Positions 6,841 through 15,227 of a DNA stretch of 15,884 bases are shown here, one piece after another (position 1 is the first letter of the stretch; each line of letters begins with the position of its first letter). The stretch is from CAYSBE01 sp964429245. Its GTDB lineage: Bacteria > Bacteroidota > Bacteroidia > UKL13-3. A program made the translations under genes and the position numbers. The stretch covers positions 1-15,884 of the forward strand of contig CAYSBE010000061.1 of NCBI GenBank assembly GCA_964429245.1, given 5' to 3'. The notes under the pieces are model-generated. The model was not told where the DNA came from. It did not search any database and saw only the letters and a program-made list of their open reading frames with translations.

Positions 6841-8814
6841 TTATTTTCTGTTTGGAGCTTTAAAATTTGTTCCGGTAATGCGTATTGTGGTACGCCTGTT
6901 TTGCTGATGTTCTTCTTCGGAACACTCTACATCATCTGCACAATCATTCACCAATTGTGTTTCACCATACCCTTTGGCAATTAAGCGTTCTTTCTTAATG
7001 CCTTTGCTGATCAGGTAATTTACGCAAGATTCGGCACGTTTTTGAGAAAGGGTCATGTTGTAATCAGCCGGAGCACGGCTATCGGTATGGGCTGCCAATT
7101 CAATTGCTATTTTCGGGTTGCTTTCTAATATTCTGGCAACCGAATCTAAAATTATTTTCGACTCAGGCCTGAGGTCGTATTTATCCAAATCATAGTAGAT
7201 GCCCTGTAGGGTAAATTCATAGTCTTCCTCAGGAATTAATTGTAGGGGAATTTCAAGTGTTACAACACTATCAGCAGTAATATTGTACGTGGAAATTTCG
7301 ATGGGCAAATTGCTTAAGTACTTTTCTTTTTCAGCTTTTATAAAAAGTTGTTGGTTTAAGGGCATATCAGCATTTACCGTGCCTTCGTTACCGGTACGCA
7401 GTTTAAACAATTGGGAATCGGTCGAGTCAGTAATTGCCACATCAGCCGAGGAAATTATGGCACGTGTGGTTGCATCTACTACTTTCGTTTTCACCACAAA
7501 GGAGTACGGTTTTATGCTTAAGCTATAAAGGTCGTCATCTCCTTTTCCGCCTTGTCTGTTTGATGAAAAATAAGCAATAGGTTCTTTTGCGGTTCGCAAT
7601 TTTTCGGGAACGTAGGAAATACCAAAATCATCGCCACCCGAGTTTATTGGATATTTTAGATTTTGTGCCTGCGTGTATTTATCACCCATCAACTGCGAAT
7701 AAAAAATATCTAACCCTCCCATACCTAAACGGCCTTTGGTGGAAAAATATAAATTACTTTTTTCATCAACAAACGGAAACATATCATCATCGTCTGTATT
7801 GATATTTGAGCCTAAATTTATTGGTTTGCCCCAAGTATTTTTGTTGCGGTTGTAATCAACATAGTAAATATCTTTTTGTCCATAACCTCCGGGCATATCA
7901 CTGGCAAAAAACAACCGTTTCCCATCATATTGCATGCTAGGATGCCCACACGAAAATGAATCTGAATTGAATGGCAATATTTCAGGTGTACTCCATCCGG
8001 TATCATTTTGATAACTCACGTAAATTTTACATCCGGGGCTTTTTCCGTCACGCCCATTACATTGGGTAAAAAATAATGTAGAATAAGCAGTATCAACCGA
8101 AGCGCTGCCTTCATTGAAATTTGTGTTTACATTGCCTTTCAATTTTTTAAATGAGCTAAATTGTGTGCCTGATGATTTATCTGATTCAAAGAAGTCAGAG
8201 CATTTTTGCCCAGTCCATTCAAAAATTTCACTACCGGTAGCTTCTGAACGGGAGGAAGCCCAAATTAATTTGTTTGGAGCATAAACTGGAGCATAGTCAG
8301 AATAGATCGTGTTTAACGCTGATAAATTGGAAATCGTAAACTTTTCAGGACTGTTTTTCCATTCTAAGGCAATTTTACAAGCCATCTGTTCGCGTTTGCC
8401 ATTTTCATCATCAGGATTTTCGAACAAGTAATCATAAAATTTGCGCGATGCCTCTTCATACTGCTCAAAATTTTTGAGCAGCAATCCATAGCTGTAAATG
8501 ATTCTCGGATTCGGATATTTCGTATTTACCAACTTTTCATACCATTTGATGGCTTCGGTGTAATTATTAGATAGCCTGTAGCTTTCAGCAATCATAAACA
8601 ATACGGAATCCTGTTTTTCTTCTGTTTTTATTTTTGGGAAAATCTTCTGATATAGCCCAGCAGCTGTATTGTATTTTTTGTAGTCAAAAGCCCTTTGAGC
8701 CTTTGCCAGTTCAATATCCAAAGGAGTTTGGGTTTGCGAATAACCTGCTAAGGCTAATAAAAGAAAACCGAGTAAAAATTGTTGCTTGAAGTGCACAAAG
8801 GATAAACGCTGCAT
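6841..8814 (-). CDS. PorE-like protein: TPR, beta-propeller (PD40), regulatory-like fold and OmpA C-terminal domain
   Basis: I start the 657-residue product at the ATG at 8814, not the in-frame TTG at 8823. The ATG begins a good signal peptide (hydrophobic 13-23, then LAGYSQ) and a candidate -7 box overlaps the TTG. After cleavage come TPR-like helices (about 32-150). A propeller of about five blades follows (about 170-435), with repeats such as APNKLIWASS, KRLFFASDMPGG, SNLYFSTKGRLGMGG and IAYFSSNRQGG. Next are a carboxypeptidase-regulatory-like beta domain (about 438-522) and an OmpA C-terminal domain (about 535-648). D578 (AHTDSR) and R593 (QKRAES) match the peptidoglycan-binding residues, and NRRTTIRI is the family end motif. 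This domain order is that of PorE, a T9SS component. Paralogues of this layout are common in Bacteroidota, so PorE identity is an inference. No lipobox cysteine is present. Confidence 0.85.
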   Translation of the reverse strand: MQRLSFVHFKQQFLLGFLLLALAGYSQTQTPLDIELAKAQRAFDYKKYNTAAGLYQKIFPKIKTEEKQDSVLFMIAESYRLSNNYTEAIKWYEKLVNTKYPNPRIIYSYGLLLKNFEQYEEASRKFYDYLFENPDDENGKREQMACKIALEWKNSPEKFTISNLSALNTIYSDYAPVYAPNKLIWASSRSEATGSEIFEWTGQKCSDFFESDKSSGTQFSSFKKLKGNVNTNFNEGSASVDTAYSTLFFTQCNGRDGKSPGCKIYVSYQNDTGWSTPEILPFNSDSFSCGHPSMQYDGKRLFFASDMPGGYGQKDIYYVDYNRNKNTWGKPINLGSNINTDDDDMFPFVDEKSNLYFSTKGRLGMGGLDIFYSQLMGDKYTQAQNLKYPINSGGDDFGISYVPEKLRTAKEPIAYFSSNRQGGKGDDDLYSLSIKPYSFVVKTKVVDATTRAIISSADVAITDSTDSQLFKLRTGNEGTVNADMPLNQQLFIKAEKEKYLSNLPIEISTYNITADSVVTLEIPLQLIPEEDYEFTLQGIYYDLDKYDLRPESKIILDSVARILESNPKIAIELAAHTDSRAPADYNMTLSQKRAESCVNYLISKGIKKERLIAKGYGETQLVNDCADDVECSEEEHQQNRRTTIRITGTNFKAPNRK

Positions 8815-8820
8815 AGTCCC

Positions 8821-8828
8821 CAAAAATA
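8821..8828 (-). promoter_or_regulatory. Candidate -7 promoter box upstream of the PorE-like gene
   Basis: On the minus strand TATTTTTG (8828-8821) matches the TAnnTTTG consensus exactly and ends six bases before the ATG at 8814. No TTG -33 element occurs at the usual 19-21 base spacing. If used, transcription would start at or very near the start codon. The short motif in AT-rich DNA may be coincidental. Confidence 0.35.
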
Positions 8829-8882
8829 TGTAAAAGAAAAGTATTTTGATTTTTTTGTATTAAGTGTAATATTATCAAGTTA

Positions 8883-8897
8883 TTGTGTATTATACAA
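8883..8897. promoter_or_regulatory. Imperfect palindrome in the divergent promoter region
   Basis: TTGTGTATTATACAA is a 15-base palindrome with one mismatched pair, placed between the divergent OmpA-like and giant surface-protein genes. It lies about 40 bases upstream of the plus-strand -33 element. Its symmetry fits a dimeric regulator site, but no regulator is encoded nearby and AT-rich DNA produces such palindromes by chance. Confidence 0.25.
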
Positions 8898-8936
8898 ATT
8901 GAATTATGTGCTTAATATCAAGGAAATGGGAAAATG

Positions 8937-8968
8937 TTGGTTTATAACTTATAAATCAGCTAGATTTG
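8937..8968 (+). promoter_or_regulatory. Bacteroidota-type promoter of the giant surface-protein gene
   Basis: TTG at 8937-8939 and TAGATTTG at 8961-8968 (exact TAnnTTTG) are separated by 21 bases, matching the -33/-7 promoter of Bacteroidota housekeeping sigma factor. The predicted start near 8974 leaves a leader of about 16 AT-rich bases before the ATG at 8991, without a Shine-Dalgarno sequence, as is usual in this phylum. Confidence 0.6.
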
Positions 8969-8990
8969 TTTTTTTAATTAATTATTCTCT

Positions 8991-11900
8991 ATGAAAAAAT
9001 TAACATTACTTACTCTTTCTATTATACTCTCTACTATTGGAGTATTAGCACAAACCTTTTATTCCAAATCAACAGGTGATTTAAATACACTAGCTACTTG
9101 GGGAGATAACACTGATGGAACAGGGACTTCACCTGCAAACTTTACAGCTGCAGGCCAATTATTTGAAATTAGAAACAGAGCAACAGCAACAATAACAGCC
9201 AACTGGACTGTTTCAGGAACAGGTTCATCTGTAACCGTAGGCGATGGTACCAATGTAACAGATTTTTCTACAGGTACATTCACAATTACAGGAACATTTA
9301 ATGTATCTGATAATGCAATTTTGAATGTTGAATCCAATTCAACAGCGCTTACAATCGGTGCTTGTGCAGCTGGCTCAACTGTTCGATACAGTGGCGATTT
9401 GAATCAAAGTATCCGAACAGGGACGTATTATGACCTCGTACTAACTGGTGCTTCAGTAGCAAGAACAAAAACAGCGTCAGGCAATATCACGGTAAACAAT
9501 GATATAACCGTAAATACCAACAACACACTTGCAATGGGCGCCAATGTATTATCAGGTACAATTTTTAATGCTGTTGGAAGTGGAATCATTACCACCACCA
9601 ATACATCAGCCAATCCAATACCAAATGGGGTAATATGGACACCTGCTGTTCAGTTTAATGGGGGTGTAGCACATGCCATTCCAAATGGTACTTATGCTAA
9701 TTTGCTTATTGGCGGTACAAATGATATCAAAACAGCCAATGGCAACATAGTTGTATCGGGAGTATTAAACGTAACAGCTGGCAATACACTTGCAATGGGA
9801 GTCAATAGCCTAAGTGGGCCATTTAGCAACACCGGTACAGGCAATATTTCAACTACAGCTGCAACAGCTGCCATTCCATCAGGAAAAACCTGGACACAAA
9901 CAATCAATTATGCATTGGCTGGTGCCCAAGAAATTGTAGCGGGAACCTATGCCGGATTTACTACTTCAGGTTCGGGCGTAAAAACAGCACTTGGAAATAT
10001 AACTATTAATGGCACTTTAACTGTTGGGGCTAATACCACATTAAACTTGTCAATATTTGAATTATCGGGCAGTTTACCCACAATTACTTTTGGAAGCACC
10101 ACAACCAGCATCCTTCAAACAGCCAATACTATAGCAACCCCGATTCCATCAAATAGAACGTGGGGAGGTGTGGTTCAATACAATTCATCTTCAGCACAAA
10201 CCGTAATAAGCGGTACCTATAACTCTCTAAACTTATCAGGTGGTGATAGAACGATATCAGCCTCAGATACCTTATTTGTGAATGGCACGTTCACAGCAGG
10301 AACTGGTTCTATTACAACCACAGGCTCAACTGTTGTTTTCCAAGGCGCAGCTGCCACACAAACTATTTCATTGGCAGGACAAACATCCACAGCTTTCAAC
10401 AATATTCGTTTGCGTGGTGGAGCCAATAAAACATTCAGTGGTGCTGCAGCAGATTTAACTGTGAATGGAGAATTAAATATTGCAGGTGGTGTATCGATGA
10501 ATTTAGGAACCCACCGATTGCTTTTTGGAGGAGGTATATCACTTCAAGGTAAAGGACGTTTAAATTCTGCGCATTTATTAAACACAAACCCTATTCCAAC
10601 AATTGTTGGAGTATGGCCGTATAGGGTAACTTTTTCAGGAACAAACATGAGCGTATCACCCGGAATATATGATACCTTAACGATTTCTGGTAACGGTATC
10701 AAAATTGCACAAGGAAATATTACTGTAAATGATTCCCTGATTATTGGCGCTACAAATAGCACGCTGGATATGGCTACATTTGAATTACTAGGTGCATTTA
10801 CTCCCGGTGGTGCTGCAGGCACAATTCGCACACAAAATACAGGTGCTACGCCACTACCAAGTGGTCAATCATGGAATTGTACCGTTAATTATAACGCACC
10901 AGGCAACCAAACAGTTGTGAATGCAATTAGGTATAGAAACTTATCAATCAGTGGCGGAATAGGTGTAAAAATCTTATCAGGAAATATCAAAGTGAACCTA
11001 ACATTGACTGTTTCGATTGGAGTAATTTTTGATTTAGCTACATTTAGTCTTGATTCTGTTACTACAATTACCAACACTGGCACTATAAGAACACAAAATA
11101 CATCAAGTGACCCCATACCCTCAGGCAAAATAATTGCAGCTACTTTCGAATACAATGGAGCAGGTGCCCAAACCGTTGTAAATGGAACGTACACCAATTT
11201 AAATATAAGTGGAGGCAACAGAACTTTATCCAGCCTTGGAGATATCAATATTTCTGGAACATTTACTGCTTCATCAGGATCAATTACTGGTGGTACCTCT
11301 AACTTACGATTTACAGGAGCAGCCCAAACAATTGTGTTGGGAGCAACCGGTACTTTCCATAATTTCAGAGTTTTAGGGACGGGAAATAAAACCATAACGG
11401 CATCAACCGGACCATTAAATTTAGACGGGGAGTTAGAAGTATTAGCAGCTAGAACCTTGGTGATGAACAATAATCAAATTCAAGGAACATTTACAACAAT
11501 CGGAACCGGAACCCTAACAACCACAGGATTAACAGCTGCATTGCCTAATGGTATAACTTGGACAATGTTAGTTAACTATTCTGGTGCAGCAAATCAGGAA
11601 TTTATTGGCGGAACCTACAACAGACTTACACTTTCCGGAACAGGACCTAAAGTAGCTGCAGGAAATATTGTCGTAGACAGCGCTTGGGTATCAGGAACAT
11701 TGGCTATTAATATGGTAACATTTTCATTAGGCGGCTCTTTACTAACAAGAACAGGAACAGGTATATTTTCTACACAATGTTTGCTTAATGCAGTTCCTTC
11801 GGGTTTAACATGGACATTTAGTACTTTTAATTACAATAGTACAATTGTTCAAGATGTTGTTCCTGGAACATATACCAGCTTAAATGTAAATGGAGGCGAT

Positions 11901-14183
11901 CGGACATTTAATGGGATCATTAATATAACAGGAGTTTTTACCGCAAATTCACCAGCTGTATATACAACTATAGGCTCAACAATCGGATTCTCAGGTGCAT
12001 CGCAAACACCAGCTTTGCTTACCGGATTTACATTTAATAACTTGGCCTGCTCTGGATCCGGAACAAAAACATTCGGAGTTCCAATAACAGTTGAAGGTCA
12101 ATTGACGATATTTTCTGGAGTGATTATGTCAATTGGTACACAAACATTGAGTGGCACATTTACTACTGCCGGTGTAGGTCAATTGAATACAACAGTGACT
12201 GGTGGGCCAGCTATTCCAACAGGAAAAACTTGGACGTTTGTAGTTGCTTTCACTGCCAATGCAAATCAAAATATCCCTGATGGCATATACCAAGGAGGAC
12301 TAACTTTAGGTGGCACAGGAATTCGTACAAAAACCATGTTGGCAGATATTACAGTAGGAGGAATACTAAATACAGGTACAGGGCATATACTTGCTCTTAA
12401 TGGTAATACCCTTACATTAGAAGGAGTAATTGATGGTTCGGAAACCGGTTTTATTCGTGGTAGTGCAACTTCAGAAATCATCGTTGCAAATAATGCAAGT
12501 GACGCAGGAACATTACTTATGGATCAAACCACGCCCGGTACAACCAATACCGTGCTCAACTTTACCTTGTCACGTAATACCGGTGCCGATGCAATTACTA
12601 TTGGGAATACATTACGTGTGTTAAATTTAGTTACCATTACAGATGGAACATTAAATGGAAATGGAAATTTGGTTTTTGTATCAAGCTCAGAAACGCAAAG
12701 TGCCCAACTTGCAACATTGGCAGGTACCGGAGCGGTGAGTGGAGATTTTGTAGTGCAACGTTTTATTCCTGGCAATAGTGATAGAGACTGGCGTTTTGTT
12801 TCATCTTCTGTAACTACCACAAATAATATCAGTAACAATTGGCAATTGCAAACTTTTATAACAGGTAGCGGCACAGGTGCTTCATCATGTCCCGGAACAC
12901 ATACAAACGGATTTGATTTTACATCAAACAATGCAACTAGTCTTGTATTCTGGAATGCATCGAGCCAAGCTTGGAATAGCGTATCATCAACCAACTCAAC
13001 CAACCTGGTTGCTGGAACAGGTTACCGTTTCTTTTATAGAGGCACTAGGTCGCAAGGGTGTGCCTCATTAATTGGAAATGGCCCAGCTCCTGCTGATACT
13101 GCACTTATAGCAACAGGAACATTACTAACAGGAACCCAAAATATAACATGTGCAACCGGAACAGGTTGGACATTGGTTGGAAATCCGTATCAAGCAAATA
13201 TTGATTTGGATTTAATTACCAGAAACAATGTTGGACCTATCTATTATGTGTACGATCCATCATTTAATAATTACAGACAATACGATGCATCCAGTGGCAT
13301 TGGAACAGGTGATTTTCTTGGTAATGGAACGTTAGCTCCAGGTCAGTCTATTTTTGTTGTAAGCACAGGTGCGGGTGCAACATTAACGTTTAATGAAAGC
13401 AATAAAGATGTGGCAGCAACTTCAGCAGCGATGTTTAAACAAGGTAATAAATCTGAAATATTAAGTTTGAAATTGGAATCAGATCAAAAAGAAATAGATC
13501 GCAGTTTAGTCATATTCAATGAAAACAGTTCGTGGGCTAAAGACATGAATGATGGACCATTGTTTGACGAAACCCTTTCACAAATAGCAACATATACAGA
13601 TGCTACGTTTGTTCCGATGGGGATTAACAAAATCAATTACCTTAACCGAGGTGAATTTAAAACCATCTATGTAGATTTAAGCCGTGCATTGGAAAGTAAC
13701 AAAACATATAATTTGATATTGTCAGAAGTTGTCACGTTTGCTCCCGGATACAAATTATCTTTAGTTGATATGTATACCAACAAAACGGTTGCGCTAAATG
13801 ATGACATGGCTTATGCCATTACTACAGATGAAAATCCGGATTCTAAATCGTCATCACGTATCCAAATTAAAGTTGAAAATATTAATGGTAAAACACCAAC
13901 CGCAACTGCATCTGTGATGTCATCATCACTGTCTACCAAAGGAGATGTTGTGTTGTATCCACAACCGGCTAACGAGGTATTGAATTTAACCATCCAATCA
14001 GGAAACAGCCAAGTAAAACATATTTTGGTACAGGACATCACTGGCAGATCATTTGAAGTTACTTATGAGTTAGCCAACACCCGCGATGTGGCAGTTGATG
14101 TAAATGCATTGCCTACCGGTGTTTATTTCATTACACTGCAGGGCGAAACAGAAAAGATAACGTACAAGTTTATTAAACAATAA
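8991..14183 (+). CDS. Giant secreted beta-repeat surface protein with T9SS type A sorting domain
   Basis: The 1730-residue protein starts with a signal peptide (1-20/21, MKKLTLLTLS...GVLAQ). An N-terminal region (about 22-129) opens with FYSKSTGDLNTLATWGDN, a start common in Bacteroidota surface proteins. Residues about 130-1143 form 13 diverged, Gly/Thr/Asn-rich beta repeats with consensus IPxGxxW-x3-VxY-x4-Q-x2-GxYxxLxxSGxGxKTxxGNIxVxGxLxV, suggesting an elongated beta-solenoid. A region from about 1229 to 1625 follows. It contains WRFVSS (1267-1272) and WTLVGNPY (1393-1400), patterns frequently seen just before sorting domains. The end (about 1650-1730) is a type A sorting domain: LYPQPANEVLNL, then DITGR, LPTGVYFITL and KFIKQ. 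A role as an adhesin or surface-layer component is an inference; no catalytic motif is seen. It is a single-gene unit with its own promoter and terminator. Only seven cysteines are present. Confidence 0.9.
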   Translation: MKKLTLLTLSIILSTIGVLAQTFYSKSTGDLNTLATWGDNTDGTGTSPANFTAAGQLFEIRNRATATITANWTVSGTGSSVTVGDGTNVTDFSTGTFTITGTFNVSDNAILNVESNSTALTIGACAAGSTVRYSGDLNQSIRTGTYYDLVLTGASVARTKTASGNITVNNDITVNTNNTLAMGANVLSGTIFNAVGSGIITTTNTSANPIPNGVIWTPAVQFNGGVAHAIPNGTYANLLIGGTNDIKTANGNIVVSGVLNVTAGNTLAMGVNSLSGPFSNTGTGNISTTAATAAIPSGKTWTQTINYALAGAQEIVAGTYAGFTTSGSGVKTALGNITINGTLTVGANTTLNLSIFELSGSLPTITFGSTTTSILQTANTIATPIPSNRTWGGVVQYNSSSAQTVISGTYNSLNLSGGDRTISASDTLFVNGTFTAGTGSITTTGSTVVFQGAAATQTISLAGQTSTAFNNIRLRGGANKTFSGAAADLTVNGELNIAGGVSMNLGTHRLLFGGGISLQGKGRLNSAHLLNTNPIPTIVGVWPYRVTFSGTNMSVSPGIYDTLTISGNGIKIAQGNITVNDSLIIGATNSTLDMATFELLGAFTPGGAAGTIRTQNTGATPLPSGQSWNCTVNYNAPGNQTVVNAIRYRNLSISGGIGVKILSGNIKVNLTLTVSIGVIFDLATFSLDSVTTITNTGTIRTQNTSSDPIPSGKIIAATFEYNGAGAQTVVNGTYTNLNISGGNRTLSSLGDINISGTFTASSGSITGGTSNLRFTGAAQTIVLGATGTFHNFRVLGTGNKTITASTGPLNLDGELEVLAARTLVMNNNQIQGTFTTIGTGTLTTTGLTAALPNGITWTMLVNYSGAANQEFIGGTYNRLTLSGTGPKVAAGNIVVDSAWVSGTLAINMVTFSLGGSLLTRTGTGIFSTQCLLNAVPSGLTWTFSTFNYNSTIVQDVVPGTYTSLNVNGGDRTFNGIINITGVFTANSPAVYTTIGSTIGFSGASQTPALLTGFTFNNLACSGSGTKTFGVPITVEGQLTIFSGVIMSIGTQTLSGTFTTAGVGQLNTTVTGGPAIPTGKTWTFVVAFTANANQNIPDGIYQGGLTLGGTGIRTKTMLADITVGGILNTGTGHILALNGNTLTLEGVIDGSETGFIRGSATSEIIVANNASDAGTLLMDQTTPGTTNTVLNFTLSRNTGADAITIGNTLRVLNLVTITDGTLNGNGNLVFVSSSETQSAQLATLAGTGAVSGDFVVQRFIPGNSDRDWRFVSSSVTTTNNISNNWQLQTFITGSGTGASSCPGTHTNGFDFTSNNATSLVFWNASSQAWNSVSSTNSTNLVAGTGYRFFYRGTRSQGCASLIGNGPAPADTALIATGTLLTGTQNITCATGTGWTLVGNPYQANIDLDLITRNNVGPIYYVYDPSFNNYRQYDASSGIGTGDFLGNGTLAPGQSIFVVSTGAGATLTFNESNKDVAATSAAMFKQGNKSEILSLKLESDQKEIDRSLVIFNENSSWAKDMNDGPLFDETLSQIATYTDATFVPMGINKINYLNRGEFKTIYVDLSRALESNKTYNLILSEVVTFAPGYKLSLVDMYTNKTVALNDDMAYAITTDENPDSKSSSRIQIKVENINGKTPTATASVMSSSLSTKGDVVLYPQPANEVLNLTIQSGNSQVKHILVQDITGRSFEVTYELANTRDVAVDVNALPTGVYFITLQGETEKITYKFIKQ
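9378..12419 (+). repeat. Diverged protein repeats in two unit lengths (13 copies)
   Basis: Using the aromatic residue of the GTY / (T)F anchor, copies occur at residues 146, 235, 320, 410, 469, 560, 648, 734, 789, 876, 961, 1015 and 1100. The spacings are 89, 85, 90, 59, 91, 88, 86, 55, 87, 85, 54 and 85. The three short spacings (54-59) all follow copies with GG(D/N)RT in place of the usual SGxGxKT. DNA identity between copies is low, so these are old duplications and not recent tandem repeats. Confidence 0.8.
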
Positions 14184-14203
14184 TTGCCAATTGACTAGGC
14201 GAC

Positions 14204-14240
14204 AAAAAAAAGCTGCATCTTTAGATGCAGCTTTTTTTTT
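14204..14240. terminator. Bidirectional rho-independent terminator between convergent genes
   Basis: AGCTGCATCT (14211-14220) pairs with AGATGCAGCT (14223-14232), in practice a 9-bp stem with loop TTTA. A-rich sequence precedes it (14204-14210) and nine T residues follow it (14232-14240). It therefore works on both strands, about 20 bases after the stop of the surface-protein gene and 18 bases past the stop of the minus-strand dehydrogenase gene. Confidence 0.92.
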
Positions 14241-14257
14241 GTATGTTTTGAATCGAA

Positions 14258-15190
14258 TTATTTTAGGTTATCAAGCATATCTTTTGTCATTGATGCCAAA
14301 TCATAGTGCGGTTTCCATCCCCAATGTTCCTTTGCATAATGGTCTTCGATACTTCTTGGCCAGCTATCGGCAATAGCTTGTCTGAAATCAGGATTGTAGC
14401 TAATGGTAAATTCAGGAATATGGGCACGAATGCTTGCAGCAATTTCTTCAGGATTAAAACTGATACCAGCCAAGTTGTAGCTGCTTCTGATTTTAACTTT
14501 TTCAGCAGGTGATTCCATTAATTCTATCGTGCCACGAATGGCATCGGGCATGTACATCATTGGCAATGTGGTATGTGCATTTAAGAAGCATTCATAACGT
14601 TTATTTTTTAAGGCTTCATGGTAAATATGCACAGCATAATCTGTTGTGCCACCACCCGGAGCCGATTTCCAACCGATTAAACCCGGGTAGCGAATGCTTC
14701 TAACATCTACTCCGTATTTTTTGTGGTAATATTCGCAATACCGTTCGCCTGCTTGTTTGCTAATTCCGTAAATGGTGTTGGGTTCCATCACAGTATATTG
14801 AGGTGTGTTGTCTCTAGGTGTAGTAGGTCCAAATACGGCAATAGAACTTGGCCAGTAAACTTTTTTAATGAGTTTTTCTTTAGCCGCATCCAAAATGGAA
14901 AATAAGCCTTCCATATTCAGGTCCCAGGCCAATCGCGGATTTTTTTCAGCTGTAGCAGATAATAGCGCAGCCAAAAGATATACCTGAGTGATTTGGTATT
15001 TCTTCACAATTTCAAGAAACCTGTTTTTGTTCATTACATCCAGCTCTTCAAATATTCCTATTTGATTTGGAAGTGGCCGAAGGTCGGAAGTAATAACGTG
15101 GCTGTCGCCATAAATTTTTCGAAGTGCTTCTGCCAATTCAATTCCAATTTGACCATTGGCACCGATAATAAGGATGTTTTCAGTTGACAT
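14258..15190 (-). CDS. tdh: L-threonine 3-dehydrogenase, short-chain (GalE-like) type
   Basis: This 310-residue extended short-chain dehydrogenase has an N-terminal NAD-binding fold with GANGQIG (G10, G13, G16), D36 in ITSDLRP as the likely NAD ribose-binding acidic residue, and catalytic S115/S116 (WPSSIAVFG), Y141 and K145 (YGISK). RYPGLIGWKSAPGGGTTDYA (168-187) and the near-terminal DSWPRSIEDHYAKEHWGW segment are characteristic of the epimerase-like threonine dehydrogenases known from Flavobacterium, Cupriavidus and trypanosomes. These oxidise L-threonine to 2-amino-3-oxobutyrate with NAD+. The usual partner, 2-amino-3-ketobutyrate CoA ligase, is not in the window. The gene starts 37 bases after the stop of the upstream membrane-protein gene, with no clear promoter of its own. 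A general NAD-dependent epimerase is the alternative but less likely call. Confidence 0.88.
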   Translation of the reverse strand: MSTENILIIGANGQIGIELAEALRKIYGDSHVITSDLRPLPNQIGIFEELDVMNKNRFLEIVKKYQITQVYLLAALLSATAEKNPRLAWDLNMEGLFSILDAAKEKLIKKVYWPSSIAVFGPTTPRDNTPQYTVMEPNTIYGISKQAGERYCEYYHKKYGVDVRSIRYPGLIGWKSAPGGGTTDYAVHIYHEALKNKRYECFLNAHTTLPMMYMPDAIRGTIELMESPAEKVKIRSSYNLAGISFNPEEIAASIRAHIPEFTISYNPDFRQAIADSWPRSIEDHYAKEHWGWKPHYDLASMTKDMLDNLK

Positions 15191-15227
15191 ATAAATTATC
15201 TAAATAATAGGTTGCGATTATACGGAT

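Noticed and set aside
8815..8823. TTG start at 8823 for the PorE-like gene, adding three residues
   Set aside because: The ATG at 8814 begins a normal signal peptide, and the TTG overlaps an exact -7 promoter box.
8824..8990. Small gene or RNA in the divergent intergenic region
   Set aside because: No convincing short coding frame or stable GC-rich fold was found; the content is explained by two promoters and AT-rich sequence.
9378..12419. Nucleotide tandem repeat or CRISPR-like array
   Set aside because: Periodicity is visible only in the protein; DNA copies are strongly diverged, there are no identical short repeats with unique spacers, and there are no cas genes.
9059..13003. A series of minus-strand open frames of 60-193 codons opposite the giant surface-protein gene
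   Set aside because: They have low-complexity Val/Pro/Ile-rich translations that mirror the Gly/Thr/Asn-rich sense repeats, no family resemblance, and lie wholly within a convincing gene; they are shadows.
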